51,654 nt of DNA, from positions 66,165-117,818 of the forward strand of contig NW_006920424.1 of the NCBI RefSeq assembly GCF_000344685.1, given 5' to 3'. The notes under the pieces are model-generated. The model worked only from the letters and a program-made list of their open reading frames with translations. It was not told the DNA's origin and did no database searches. Positions 34,752 to 46,160 of this stretch are shown here, in pieces (position 1 is the first letter of the stretch; each line of letters starts with the position of its first letter). The stretch comes from Gloeophyllum trabeum ATCC 11539. Its lineage: Eukaryota > Basidiomycota > Agaricomycetes > Gloeophyllales > Gloeophyllaceae. The translations under genes were made by a program, and so were the position numbers.

Positions 34752-36696
34752 TTGGTCATGACCGGAGAGCTGTAAGTCCCAGTTTCAAGCCTGTAGTTCA
34801 GCCCCTCTGACCATAGTCATCTCGGACAGGTGCGGATGTGAAAGCATGGTGCGCGACTTGCATGGCCGCCCAGCCCACCCCGAGTAACCCACTTGTCTTA
34901 GGTTGCTTTCACGCGCTACGGCGACAAGATGCGCCGCTACCGCCGCCTATTCCAGCGCGCGTTCGGGCCCGCGAGCATCAAGACCTACTTCCCCCTCCTT
35001 GAGATGGAGAGCGCGCCTTTCCTCCGCCGCCTCATAACCACCCCCAAGAATTTCCCCCAACACATCCGACTGTGAGCTTCACGACACTATGACAGGAAAT
35101 CGGGGTTGACACGAACGCTACTTTACAGCTACGCAGGCTCCTTGGTCCTGAACGTCATCTACGGATACCAGGTTACCACCCCCAACGACCCGAATCTCGT
35201 CCTCGCGGAGGAATGCGTCGACCTCCTCGCCAACCGCATCGCATCGGGCGGCGGAATCTGGCCCGTCGACGTCTTCCCCTTCCGTGCGTTCATTCATTTA
35301 TCAACACGTTAGGCAGCCGTGATCTGATCTCGATCGATCGCCCACCGCAGTCCAGCACATGCCTGACTGGATGCCCGGCTCTGGCTTCCTGCGCAACGCC
35401 AAAATCTGGAAGGCGAAGATGGAGGAGTTCGTCGACAGGCCGTACTCGTATGTCAAGGAGCAGATGGTAACTTTTGTGCTGAACTGCGGTATGTCGTGAT
35501 TGACAGTGTTATTGCAGGCCAAGGGAACTGCGGTTCCGTCCTTCTGCTCGACGCTGCTCGAACAGGACGGCAAGTCCGTGGACGAACAGGCCGAGAACGA
35601 CATCAAATGGGCCGCCAACTCTATGTATTCCGGTGCGTACTCTCACCGCCTCGACACTCGCGCCGGAGCTGACGACATGCACTTCTAGCTGCCGGAGACA
35701 CCGTAAGCGATTAAGATGACTTGCAGGGCCGTCCTCACATGCCACGCTTTCCCAGACTATCGCCACTATCTCCCACTTCATCCTCGCGATGATGCTACAC
35801 CCCGAGGTCCTGCGCAAGGCCCAACAAGAGATCGACACCGTCATCGGCCGCGACCGGCTGCCCAACTGCAACGACCGGCCAAACCTCCCCTACATCGAAG
35901 CCATCATGCACGAGTGCCTACGCTGGGGTGTTCCCGTCCCGCTGGGTATGCACCCTTCTCGGTTCCGAATAACACGGTTCTGACATATCCATATCCCCAG
36001 GCCTGCCGCACCGACTGATGGAAGACGACGTGTACAGAGACATGTACCTTCCTCAGGGCGCGCTGGTACGTACCTTACCCCGGACCGTTCCAAAAATTCT
36101 GCCAGCTGACTATACATACGCATTCCCAGGTCTTTGCGAACATTTGGTAAGTCATCGTGCTGATAGGATCGCCCGTGGTATTCTAGAATTCGACGGAACT
36201 GACGCGGCGCTCCCAGGGCCATGCTCCGCGATGAAAAGCTCTACCCCAACCCGGACGCGTTCTACCCCGAACGCTTCCTGGAAAAGGTCGACGAGACGAC
36301 CGAGCGCAAGCGCGACCCGCGAAACTACGTGTTCGGATTTGGCCGCCGGTGAGTAACGGGTTATATTTAGCGCTGGCGCCCGTGCACCTTGAAGTACTGA
36401 CGTCCGCTACAGACGCTGCCCGGGTAATCATCTGGCGGACGCAGCTGTGTGGCTGCTCATCGCGTGCATGTGCGCGACGCTGGACATCACCAAGGCGGTG
36501 GACGACCACGGGAACGTCATCGAGCCCGACGTCAAGTTCGAGAACAGTGTCTTCCGGTTCGTGCATCCTGTAGTACACTTGCCTTCCCTCCAACACTAAC
36601 TTCACCCAACCCAGCGGCCCCACCCCCTTCGTCTGCGACATCCGACCACGATCAGAGCAGGCCCTCAGGCTGATCAGCCAGGACCCTACAGCGTAA
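34385..36696 (+). CDS. cytochrome P450 monooxygenase
   Basis: Microsomal haem monooxygenase that uses electrons from NADPH-P450 reductase. About 14 exons give roughly 500 residues. An N-terminal membrane anchor (NPVLFALLAGILCTALFV) is followed by the proline-rich hinge LPPGPKPLPLVGN. The I-helix oxygen-binding motif AAGDTT is encoded across a 14-nt micro-exon (35689-35702). The K-helix ExxR is in ECLRW, the PERF motif is in FYPERF, and the haem loop FGFGRRRCPG with the axial Cys is split by an intron just before the last Arg-Cys. The order and wording (GELCGCESMVAFTRYGDKMR) are typical of the large agaricomycete P450 group often labelled O-methylsterigmatocystin oxidoreductase-like, a label that does not tell the substrate. 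It looks intact; a neighbouring truncated copy is probably artefact. It lies in a region without an obvious biosynthetic backbone enzyme. Confidence 0.88.
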
Positions 36697-37179
36697 GCGC
36701 CTGGCTGCCCGCACGGACTATTCTTCTTTTCGGTAGAGCCAGTAGGTTATTCTCGTGTAATTCGCTTTGTGTTCTGCTCTCGTTGCCGTCAGCTTTGCGT
36801 GGTATTTAACCAAGTGTACATCCATATACTTTCCTCTACATTCGAGGCCACAATGAAGATTTTTTCGACTTCTGTGCGTAAAGGAGCTGTCGCCCATGAT
36901 AACGAGCGCATCTCTATTCTGGCGGGCACGTTCCATGTGCGATACGTTGTGAAGCGGGAGGTGATTGGAATGCCACAACATAATCGAAGGATCCCGAGCC
37001 GTCGTTGCTTTCTTCACTGGCCCCGTGAAGGCTGTACCTATCGTCAGCTGCCGGAGAGTCTGTGCTTGTCCAAAAACAAGATCGTGAAGGTTACTCTAAT
37101 AGACCACATAGTATCACACATGATAGAGGAGTCATACAGTATGTTTTAGGTACCATTACTAGAATAAGATGACAGAAGT
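36697..37179. other. no gene seen
   Basis: Between the P450 stop and the 3' end of the protease pseudogene. The only longer plus-strand frame (36769-37149) has no family resemblance. Confidence 0.5.
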
Positions 37180-38940
37180 TGTACCAAGAAATGCCGATAA
37201 CGAGGGGACGAGAAATGGTGTGCACTCAGAAGTGATCACGGTTGAAGTCGGCATACGGATACTGAATCTTGAGTTGCTCGATAGCCCACCAGGCGGGGTT
37301 TACATACGAGAGGTGCGTGTTTCCGCATCATACCACCCCAGAGTGCAGGATGCCGACCATCCTGCCCTTGCCGTCGAAAATGAGCGAGCCAGAGTCGCCC
37401 CGGTCGGAGAAGGGCCCGGAAGTTTTGTCGTAGTTGTAGACAGACAGCGATCTCCCAAGACTCGACGCCAAGCGCGCTGGAAGTGTAGGCCTCTAGGCCT
37501 GAGAAGCGTCCCACGGTAAGGTCAGTGCTGTTTCTGACTTCCATGACTGCAGGCCTCGCCATTGCTCCTGGGAGCCGGCCATTGATCCTCATCTGACGAT
37601 CGTGGGGGTACTTAAACGGTGTTTCGCCATGGTTGCGCGAATAGTGCAGGTTCTTCAATCACTGGCGGGTGGATGTGGCCCCTAAAGATATACTTTATCA
37701 GGCAAGGCGATTGTAAGAAAGATGAGGCATAGCGCACCTAGGTCGACAACATTACCCTTAAAGTGGCCCCTGAAGCGCTCCGCATCAACTACGAATGTGC
37801 CGATGTCCCTGGTGTAGCGATACCCGACAACAGAGATCGCGGGGGCCCAATCAACATGGCCAATGTTTCGATGCTCAAGATCACCTCATTGAGTTTTGAC
37901 TTCTTCGCCGAAACCCTCGAGAATGGCCTTGTCCTTCTTTGTCGTGGCCAACCGCGCGGACTTGATCACCATAGACTCCGTGAATGTGGCCTTTCTCCTC
38001 ACGCCCCAGCTTTGCCTGCAACACCGCAATATCATCTGCAAGGTCGTCGACTCCGCCGCCAAGGTCGGCAACGGCTTTCTCAATCTCTTTTAGGCCACTG
38101 CGGAAGCGTCGGGCGCTGGCAAGTCGCACACGCTGACGAGGTGTACCGAGCCAGTAGGATCTTGGCGGAGAACGTGACAATTACTGACACTAAGGACGCT
38201 CGAACTGGGCTCGCCAGATCTAGTCTTGTTCTCATGGAAAACAAAGGCGACACTCCCTTGAGCATCTTCGTCCTCCATCTTCACGATAGTGATGGGCATG
38301 CCGATGCTGAGTGTCAAGAATCGACGGACATGGTAGATAGGCTTCATGTCGTCGGTGGCGCACAAAAGAGCACAACCAGCCAGGGTCTCTGAGACTCCCT
38401 CAAACCACTCTACGACAGCGCGGTGCACTTCGTTTTCCTCGAGGAGAGCAAGGATGTCCGGGGAAGCGAGGTGGGCAAACTCCGGGGTGGAGCCAGGATG
38501 AGTCGCGATCCAAGACAGCCCTGGTGATCCTCACCGTGGGTCATAAAGCAAGCTGCATGGATGGCAGCATAGCGTATCTTTGTGTCCTTCAAGATGGTGC
38601 TGATCTTTGGCGCCACACTATGCCATACGGGATTAAGCGGTGTATTAAAGACACCGTGTGCCGTCCTTGTAGGCATGGTTTGGATTCGGCCTTCGGGACG
38701 ACGAAACCGGCAGGTAAGGTAGTTGGGACCTGTAGAGGAGCTCGGGAGGGTTTGGAGAGACCCCGTTGTTCTCTCCCACTCCGAGGGATGGTACAGGGGC
38801 GCCGCGATCTCGGTAGATGCATCGTTCAACATTGGTGAGGCAAGGAACCTCTCGGGCTCAACGCTATGCATGCAATGCTGGGCGAATAGAGACTGGTTCA
38901 AGTGGTAAGTGGTAAGTGCAGAACAAAGAAGACGACTCAC
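37180..38940 (-). pseudogene. S1 (PA-clan) serine protease-like pseudogene
   Basis: Read on the minus strand, the pieces follow in order a protein family common in agaricomycetes: PLYHPSEWERTTGSLQTLPS, HGVFNTPLNPVWHSVAPKI, VRRFLTLSIGMPI, VAFVFHENKTRSG, VSNCHVLRQD (catalytic-type His), a helical linker with KEIEKAVADLGGGVDDL, HRNIGHVDWAPAISV, NSTDLTVGRFSGL, RGDSGSLIFDGKGRM (nucleophile Ser, 37385-37399) and NPAWWAIEQLK. The frame is broken at least by: a shift near 38150 after HVLRQD, TGA at 37886-37888 where the linker should run on, a 4-nt insertion (repeat of TGTC near 37440) before YNYDK, and TGA at 37328-37330 after GILHSGVV. The region near 38500 also changes frame. All catalytic landmarks survive in the DNA but no single product can be made. 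Confidence 0.75.
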
Positions 38941-39627
38941 TTAGGAGCTCAGGTTGTACCCTCATTAGGAGGGAGGTCAATTACGCATCTAGGCAACAGC
39001 CGAAGCGTCCCCCGACGTCGGCAGCTGCCCCGTCAACACTACGTCTATACACCGTCGAAATAAACCAGACAGTTCGAATACAATATGCGCGTTTATCCTC
39101 GAGCGTCTGTTGCCTCGCGTACGGTACAACGAGTCACGGTAGATACATCGACTATATACAACTTCCGCGTCATCTAATACCCGATGCGTCCGCCTACGGC
39201 GGCCCCCTCCCATCGCGCGCGAGCTCGCAAGCTCGATCCAATCCCGGAAATCCAGTCTGACGTTAGTACACAACGAATTCAAGTCGTCTTAGGCTCGACG
39301 GACCCTAGGCTGTCTAGCCTGACGTGGCGACTCACTTTTGCCGACCATCCTCTCCCCGGCCAAAAAGGGAGGCATTTCAATGTGACTACGAGAGACTACT
39401 TCCGAATAGAATGCGTTTGCCAACGATCCAGTCACCGATGCGAAAATGACTTCCTGTTCGAACGATACTACATAGTACATCCAGGATCCCGATATCCTAC
39501 AGTGGCCAGGCGCGTATACGTACATCCACAAAGCAGAGAGCAGCAACCTAGGGCTACATATATATAGGATAAATTATTGAGAGACCAGGTCGAGAGCGAT
39601 CGCCCTGTTCCGCAAGCGAGCATTCAG
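38941..39627. other. no gene seen
   Basis: About 690 nt between the protease pseudogene and the zinc-finger gene. Open frames such as plus 38916-39260 and 39184-39567 have no family resemblance. Confidence 0.45.
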
Positions 39628-40777
39628 CTATAAAACATCATGAGATACAACCAACACGACGTACCACGCTTGACAATGCTCGTGGTGGGTGGACGCCTCA
39701 CCGTCCCTTGGAAATTCTGCTCCGCATAGGGTACAGCGTTCGCAAATCAAATCATCTTGATGCCTCTTGCGAGCATCTTTTCTGGATAGCTCTTTGCCAC
39801 AGCGCTGGCAAGGGTACTTGGTGCCAAAGTGTTTTTTGGACTCGAGGTGGCGCTTTAAAGCGCTCACCTGCAGAACGTGGCAGCATTCCGGCATGACGCA
39901 CCGAATATGGTCCGTGGTGCACTTTTTACCATACTCCTTCTTGATGTGCGAGGCGACGTGGTCGTACACGGAGGCGCCGTCCTCCGAAACGAACGCGCCG
40001 CAGCCGTCTGTTCCCCCGCATACCAGCTTCGGCACACCGTCGATGGGGTCAGCGAAATCGAACTTGATGGCCAGTTCCACCGTCGGCTGCTTGGACTTGG
40101 GTTTGGCTTTATTGCAATGGATAGTATGATTTTTTTCCAAACGCGGTCGTTTGGTAGGAATATTGGAAGTTTGAACAGGCGGAGGTCGGGCGAGGACCCG
40201 CTTGGCAAGGGGGCGCTTCTTCCGGTGGTTGTCGGCCATTGGAGGGTTTAGAGAAGACTCGGACTCGAGTGCATCTGACGCTGGTATTATCGGGGGCTAG
40301 ATACAGAGCGTAGTGGCGCTCAACTTAGATAATGTAATATGCTCTCATGAACCAAGACTTACGGCTGGCATCAAAAGCGAAGGATCGATACCGAAATCTA
40401 CAGATGGTGCAGACGTTGCGTCATGCACCATAGAGCTAGCGATGACGTTTTCAAAAGCAGGTCTATGTCTGATATGAGACGTTCACATACAACGTGAAGG
40501 TTTGTTGCAAGCTAGGAGAAGGTCAGAACCGTGTCGCCTCCAAAAACTGCATGACAAACCTATTCCGGCACTCAACGCCGAACCGCCTCATACCAGATGT
40601 ACCATCGACGCCATCGCTACAGATGAGTGAGTAAATATCAGCATCATGAACATGAAGGGCACATCGATCATGGCTGGACAACACGCACGACGGTTGATTA
40701 TAATTCGGATGGGCAGCATCACCGATCGCTAGAGACCCGGTGTTTTCATCCACGATTGGCCATGTCGAGCTTGCCAT
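39628..40777 (-). CDS. four-cluster C2H2-like zinc-finger protein, arm 2 paralogue
   Basis: The last exon is 40296 down to 39628 and opens PPIIPASDALESESSLNPP, then a basic nuclear-type stretch (KKRPLAKRVLARP and KRPRLEK), then four zinc-binding-like clusters matching the arm 1 gene: CGGTDGC...DHVASH, CVMPEC...KRHLESKKH, CQRC...KRHQDDLIC and CTLC...HHEHC. The exon before it (near 40370-40480) reads PAFENVIASSMVHDATSAPS and ends FGIDPSLLMPA with a GTAAGT donor. The first exon may start at 40777 (MASSTWPIVDENTG), but its 3' border is uncertain. There is no AQAR repeat tail. A DNA-binding regulator is the likeliest role. Both paralogues keep open frames over all four clusters although their surroundings have decayed, which suggests selection. 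Confidence 0.68.
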
Positions 40778-40888
40778 GAAGAAGCTTTGAAGTTGAAGTA
40801 TCGGTTGTGGGTAGCTTTGTTAGAAGATCGCCGGTGATAGAGGAAGGCGTCGCTATAGATGGAGGAAGGAGAGCGAAGAATGGGCCCC

Positions 40889-40895
40889 TTTTATA
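40889..40895 (-). promoter_or_regulatory. TATA box of the arm 2 zinc-finger gene
   Basis: TATAAAA on the minus strand, with the same flanks as the arm 1 box at 20069. It lies 112 nt upstream of the ATG at 40777. Confidence 0.75.
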
Positions 40896-41039
40896 CCCCA
40901 AGCGGAAAAGCTGTGCTGAATTATAAGGTTTGCCGTTCAACAAAGTCACGGACACCGCGACACCAAGACGCGCGAGAAAAAGTGTGACTGGGACGCGCGC
41001 GCGCGAGAGGACGCGACGCGACTTGCCTTTGGTCCGCGC

Positions 41040-42000
41040 CATCACCATCCCATCGATGGCCCTGCACCCCCGGCAACGCGGCCTGGTATCCTCCTGCTGG
41101 AACAGTTTCAGATAGATGCGCCTCTTAAACACGACAGAGCAGCTCACCTTGGCCTACGCTTAGAGCTCTCCTCACCCCGTCACGACGCCACCAAGACCAG
41201 GGTGCCACAACACCCATATACGTACCCAGAACGCCACCGCTTAATTGGAGCACAGGATATTAGAACCTACCTGTTCACAGCATAGAAAGGTTTCTTCAGA
41301 CCATCCGTGATATTGGACGATGTTCGTCCAAGGCCCACTGAGAACTTCACGTCCAACTGCCCGCGCTTCCTCTGTCGACTATTCCTGCTGGAATCGCGCC
41401 ACCCCACGCGCTACTCACCCGCACCATCTCTGCGATATCTCTGTTGCCTCAAGTGTGGTCGTTGCCACCAGGGGTTTGGGTTGTCCTGAGCGTCTGTGTG
41501 GCGCTTCCTGCTTTGACGTACCCTCTACCAACATCGCGAGGTCCCTCAACACAGCGTCGCTCGATTCACCGGAGGCCGCGCCCGGGTTTGGACTGCCATC
41601 TGCGTTGAACAATCCACGACGACGTGCTCATCGACACCATAGCCCCGCTCGACAGAACCTTACCGTTTCACCAGTCCTCCCCAGCTGCAGTTGCGGCGGC
41701 TTCGGCGACACTGGCGGCCACGCTCCACAGCGAAGTCTTACAAGGGACGTCCTTTGCTGACCTATCGGTGGCACCGTCGCTGCTCACAATCGCACATACC
41801 TCTGTCTACGTTTGCCGGCACGATCTCGACGGCGACACATGCGGGCGCTGCGGACGAGCCAACCGGAGAGGATAGATCAAAGTGTTCACCGCTCGAGCAC
41901 GGGCAGGATGGTGGCCACTCACCGTGCGTATAGGTATGTGTATAACGGGCTTGACATGGATCTGTGATACAAGGGGTATGCCACAGCATGAACGTTGTAC
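41040..42000 (+). pseudogene. decayed coding region divergent from the zinc-finger gene, arm 2
   Basis: Plus-strand counterpart of 19200-19960 minus. The aligned peptide LHPRQRGLVSSCWNSFR is followed directly by a stop that the other copy lacks. Farther on, VASSVVVATRG and SCFDVPSTNIA align with the other copy. No continuous model. Confidence 0.4.
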
Positions 42001-42399
42001 GCTTGGACGCCCGCGAAGGATCGGGTAGCTGCCGTACGCATTGCTCGGCTCGCAGTAGAGCATCTGCAAGCAAGTTGCCTTCTGGCGCTTGGGGTACGTT
42101 CATGGGGGGCACGCCGGTATTTCAGCAGCATCCTGCAATCAGACTTCCAGCGCTCGCGACGTACGCATCATGACCGTTAGCCTTACCCCCGTGATGTCTT
42201 GCGTACGGTCATTCGGGTAGACGGCCCATTTCAGCGTGCCTGCAACTCAACAATCAACTGGCCTGACTTCCCACCTTCGCGCGTAGACATTCAATAAGCG
42301 GTGTCATGGTGTACGCGGGGGCAAGTGTCTAAGGTTCAGCTTTCAGCTCTTATAAATAACGCCAAACGATTTAACTTGCCTGGGCATCTTGGGCACATA

Positions 42400-43510
42400 T
42401 CAATGACTCTGAGTCTCAGATTCGTTGGGTTGCAGTTAATATGTTTGCTTTGCGGCACTCAGGCTCTGCTAACAGCCGGAAGAGCACACATTGGTTCCAT
42501 AGGTCCTCCACATTGTTCGTGTCTTAAGACAATGGACTCAATCGTAACAGCCGGACAGGCTATGGGCATCATCGCGCATATATTCACTGTCACAGCCATA
42601 GGTAAGATACATTGTTTTGTTCTTGGACGTTTGGCAATATCGATCACACCTCTATTTACAGTCCGAGCGGACGTCTCACCTTGAAAGACTGTGAAATCAG
42701 CTTTTTCGACGGGCGGGCGAGATTCGAAGACCATGTCTCGAGGCTAATCCTGCTTTGGTTCTGGGGTATGGTCGCTTCACGATCACTGCAGAGGTGCTAC
42801 TGTCGAGTTCATGCAATGCAGACGCCGGCAGAGCAACTCCAGCAGCGAACTCGTATCTCCAGGCGCTTACGACGAGTCTCCGTGATATATGCATATTGAG
42901 TATTGCCGTATATTCTCGGTGGTTCTCAAGAGTGATGTTGTCGTTCCTTGGGCGACGCAAGGTAAGCCCTGATAGTCATTTCAATCAGGAGCATCTGCAC
43001 ATACCTAGTTGATGGCGTCTCATCCTCGTCGAGGATGCCTCGCCGTTCAAAGGCTCTCCTTCCCAAAATAAAACGAGTCTTTTCCCGCCGAGCTTCGGAG
43101 GTTGTAGCGGCATTTTCTTCTGGTTGAGAGGCCTCCACAATATTGATGACCACTCCATGCTGCCAGAGCGACAGACCAGCAACGCTCTGAGAACCTGTGT
43201 TGAGAACACGTATGCCAAAATTTTCTCCAGCACCAGAGAGCAAGACTAATCATGTTGTCGACATCGTCTGATGGCAGTCGCCGATCCTTCCAGCAACAAT
43301 ACTTATAGATGGGGACGTTTGGGATATGTGGGCGTGTGGCGAACGATGCGCCGACTTTGCTTCGAAAAGAGCCTGAGTTTACTGTACGATTCAATCGGAT
43401 GTTTTCCGGCGGTCGCCACTTGATGGCGTGCTTGTGCCACACGTGCCGCGGGTACGCCACATCGCCACCGTGACACTGACAGCCCGACTAACTGTGACCA
43501 CATCTCGCAG
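42400..43510 (+). pseudogene. decayed gene in arm 2, paralogous to 17400-18540
   Basis: It starts near LSLRFVGLQLICLLCG and continues to an exon ending TVTAIG, followed by a 60-nt intron at 42601-42660 with GTAAGA donor and TTTACAG acceptor that is conserved in the other copy. After the intron the frames disagree between the copies, although the nucleotide match goes on to the CACGTGCCGCGGGTACG block near 43440. A hydrophobic start suggests a membrane protein. Function not recognised. Confidence 0.5.
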
Positions 43511-44153
43511 TGTGGCTTCGAATTCCCAAGACCGAGTTAACGATCCATATGGCTCTCAAGGCGGAACATCACAGCAACGCTGCAAATGAGCGTGCAAATC
43601 CTTTTCAAGCTCGTTATGAGCATAGATTGTCCGACCCGAGCTTTTCTGTCATACTAGTAAGCTTACCAGGCCTACTATTCAGTAGGAAGACTATGATTTG
43701 GAGGCAGTACTGCAGATTGTCCTTACGGAAAACGCGCACATCAGTACCTGAGACTGAATCACAGCTATGCAAACCTTATGCCATGGCGCCTCCGCACTGG
43801 CAGCTGTGATGGCAGCGGGATGTCTCGTACCTGATCTTGGCTCACTAATGTGCGCACTTTTGAGTTCCTCGAAGCCTGATACGTTCCAAGTGTCGATGGA
43901 TTGACACCCCAAGAGAATGAAAGGGCATCAATGGCTACTATCCTCGGTGTAGTTACGACGCCGCTGTGATAGGCGCCTACGTACCTATCTTCACAGCTTC
44001 GAAATGACAAGGTTCAATCCATAGCTCATGGCATTCAATAAGCTACATACGACCCATCTATAGTTAGATGACGGATCATGTCTAGAGGCGGTCTACTATA
44101 TACTGGTCGCCCTTGTACCAGGGCGCTCGAGGCGACGTTACCCCTTCTTCAAC
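43511..44153. other. no gene seen
   Basis: About 640 nt between the end of the duplicated arm and the next gene. No supported coding signal. Confidence 0.45.
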
Positions 44154-45793
44154 GATGGCGACGCTCACATACTCCCAGGTGCGTCTCATGGACAATGTCA
44201 CCACAACAGCGGCTGAGGATTGCTGTCCCGGATAGGCTAATATCCTTCAGTTATGGGCGCGTATTTTACGTTCGCTGCTGAGCACAGAGCTCTGACTCTC
44301 CTAATCAGTTCATGACCCTGCTTTATGGTATAAACTTTACCACCCCATGTGGAGTGTCTCATGCTAATCCTTTCATACAGGCGCATACGTTATATTATTT
44401 GGCCTATGCATGCGCGCAGTCTTCTCTAGGGGACAGAACGTCACTCGGATCAACAAACGATTCATATCCATCACCGTGGTTCTCTTCATCCTCTCGACAG
44501 CCCAAACAATATGTCTACTCATGCTTACGTTGCTTACTCTGAGCTACGATCAATACTTCATCCCTCGGGCTAACCGCGCATTATTACCTGAGCCAATAAT
44601 CAAGAAGCTCCAAAGCGATCAGAATATCTTGAACCTGTATCAATCACTTAGTGACTCTATGATCGCGACGACCAAGTACGTCTCATGCAAGCTTATCTAT
44701 TGTTTAATGCTGAATGAATGCAGCTTAATCGCGGACGGACTTCTAGTAAGTAGTATCTCTCGTCTGCCTATCACCCTGAGTAATCCTCATGATCTACACA
44801 GATTTGGAGATGCTTCATCATCTGGAATCGCCGTGTCTCGGTCATCGTCCTCCCGAGCATCATCCTCATGGTAGGCACCGGTAAGCTTTAGCATTACAGA
44901 TCCAGTCCCTCCGACTAAACATGCTTTCACAAGCCTGCGGATACGCGGTTTCCGGAGTCGACGTCTTCTGGTACCTCCGGAAACGGAACCACCCAACCTT
45001 AATGAATGCAGAACCAATATGGTCTCGGTTGCAACACTACGAGATAATCTTTACGAAAGGCTTTCTGATTAGCTCTGCCGTGACAAATATGTCGATGAGC
45101 ATCCTGATAGGTTTGTTCTTAAGCGTGATCGTCTGTAGCAAATCTTTCATGACCCTTATCTGGCGTTCAGCGTCGCGAATATGGTGGATCATCAGAAAAC
45201 AGTTGGCCTACCGAAGAACCGCCAGACGATACATGCGATTGGTATACCTCATGTACGTCTACTTATTCAAGCGTATTCGTTTTACGACGCAATAACAACC
45301 GCCGCCGAGCAGCACGGAATCGGGCGCAGTATACTCTGTGTCCCTCCTACTCTCTGGTATCTTGTACTCGGCTGGGTACGATGTAGCTGGGGTAAGTCTG
45401 CAGTACTTCTCCGCGCATTTCATTTCTGATACATCCCCGTGAACAGTCGGTGGTCATGGGTTTCCAATATCAGCTTGTCGTGCGTACCGCTTCTCGGCGT
45501 CGTGGCACCACAATTTACCTTGCTCGCAGGGAATCTTTCCGACAATGATTATCGTCCTTGTGGCCCTCGGAAAGTCTGTTGAGCAAACAGAGGATTGCGG
45601 CCCGCCTGAACCCATCCGCTTTGCCACTAATCCGGATCGTAGGGTCCCAACTCGAAGGGTCGAGAGTGACCGCTACGAGGATGACGAGAAGAGTTTGGAT
45701 AGCCGGAGTGTGGCCGTAGTAGAAATTCGAGTGGGATCAGAGTACGACCGTCAAAGAGTAGACGGAGACTCGAGCACTAGTTTGACGGTTTAG
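44154..45793 (+). CDS. multi-pass membrane protein, uncharacterised agaricomycete family
   Basis: The protein has about seven hydrophobic helices split over several exons. Recognisable parts are AYVILFGLCMRAVFSRG, KRFISITVVLFILSTAQTIC, the motif LLIWRCFIIWNRRVSVIVLP, SIILMVGTACGYAVSGVDVF, an amphipathic RRIWWIIRKQLAYRRTAR loop and VVMGFQYQLVGIFPTMIIVL, then a hydrophilic C-terminal tail rich in Asp, Glu and Arg. I recall the LLIWRCxxxWxRR motif from a very common orphan family of mushroom membrane proteins, which behave like seven-helix receptors in topology. The 5' end is unresolved: an ATG at 44154 (MATLTYSQ with GTGCGT donor) can be offered, but the next two pieces do not join in one frame without an indel, so the gene may be damaged at its start. 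Confidence 0.6.
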
Positions 45794-46160
45794 CATTGTC
45801 AAGTGACTCAGGATCCCCACATTTTATGGCGGATCTGAGCCTATCGTCCTCACTCCATCATCTTCGGACGGGGTGGTGTCGTCAATATCAACTTGGGCTA
45901 GACGTTTGCGAGTGAAAGTAGAACTTGTACGAATACAACATGTGTATATAGGTGTAATAAACGCGATTGCAACAGGCCTCCAGAATTGCTTCCGTTCCTC
46001 GACATGCTCGGCACAATGCACTGTCGTCTCTTCCACTATCATGACGCCTCAGCAACAATGGATAGAAGGTATCCTACGGTATATATACAAAACGTCCCCG
46101 TAAAATACACTAAAAGAAACCATACAAACAACATAATCGACATTCTCTACTCGAAGTCGC
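45794..46160. other. convergent 3' intergenic region
   Basis: About 370 nt between two gene ends that face each other. AT-rich towards the right side; nothing else seen. Confidence 0.6.

Larger units (their letters stand above)
39628..43510. repeat. arm 2 of the ancient inverted segmental duplication
   Basis: This segment is the inverted, diverged counterpart of 17400-21678, with the zinc-finger gene on the minus strand at its left end and the decayed partner sequence on the plus strand at its right end. The two arms are about 18 kb apart and enclose hydrolase, NOP4, DUR3, P450 and protease pseudogene. Confidence 0.85.

Noticed and set aside
43047..43460. Minus-strand open frame of 137 codons
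   Set aside because: It lies opposite the decayed plus-strand gene of arm 2 and has no counterpart in arm 1.
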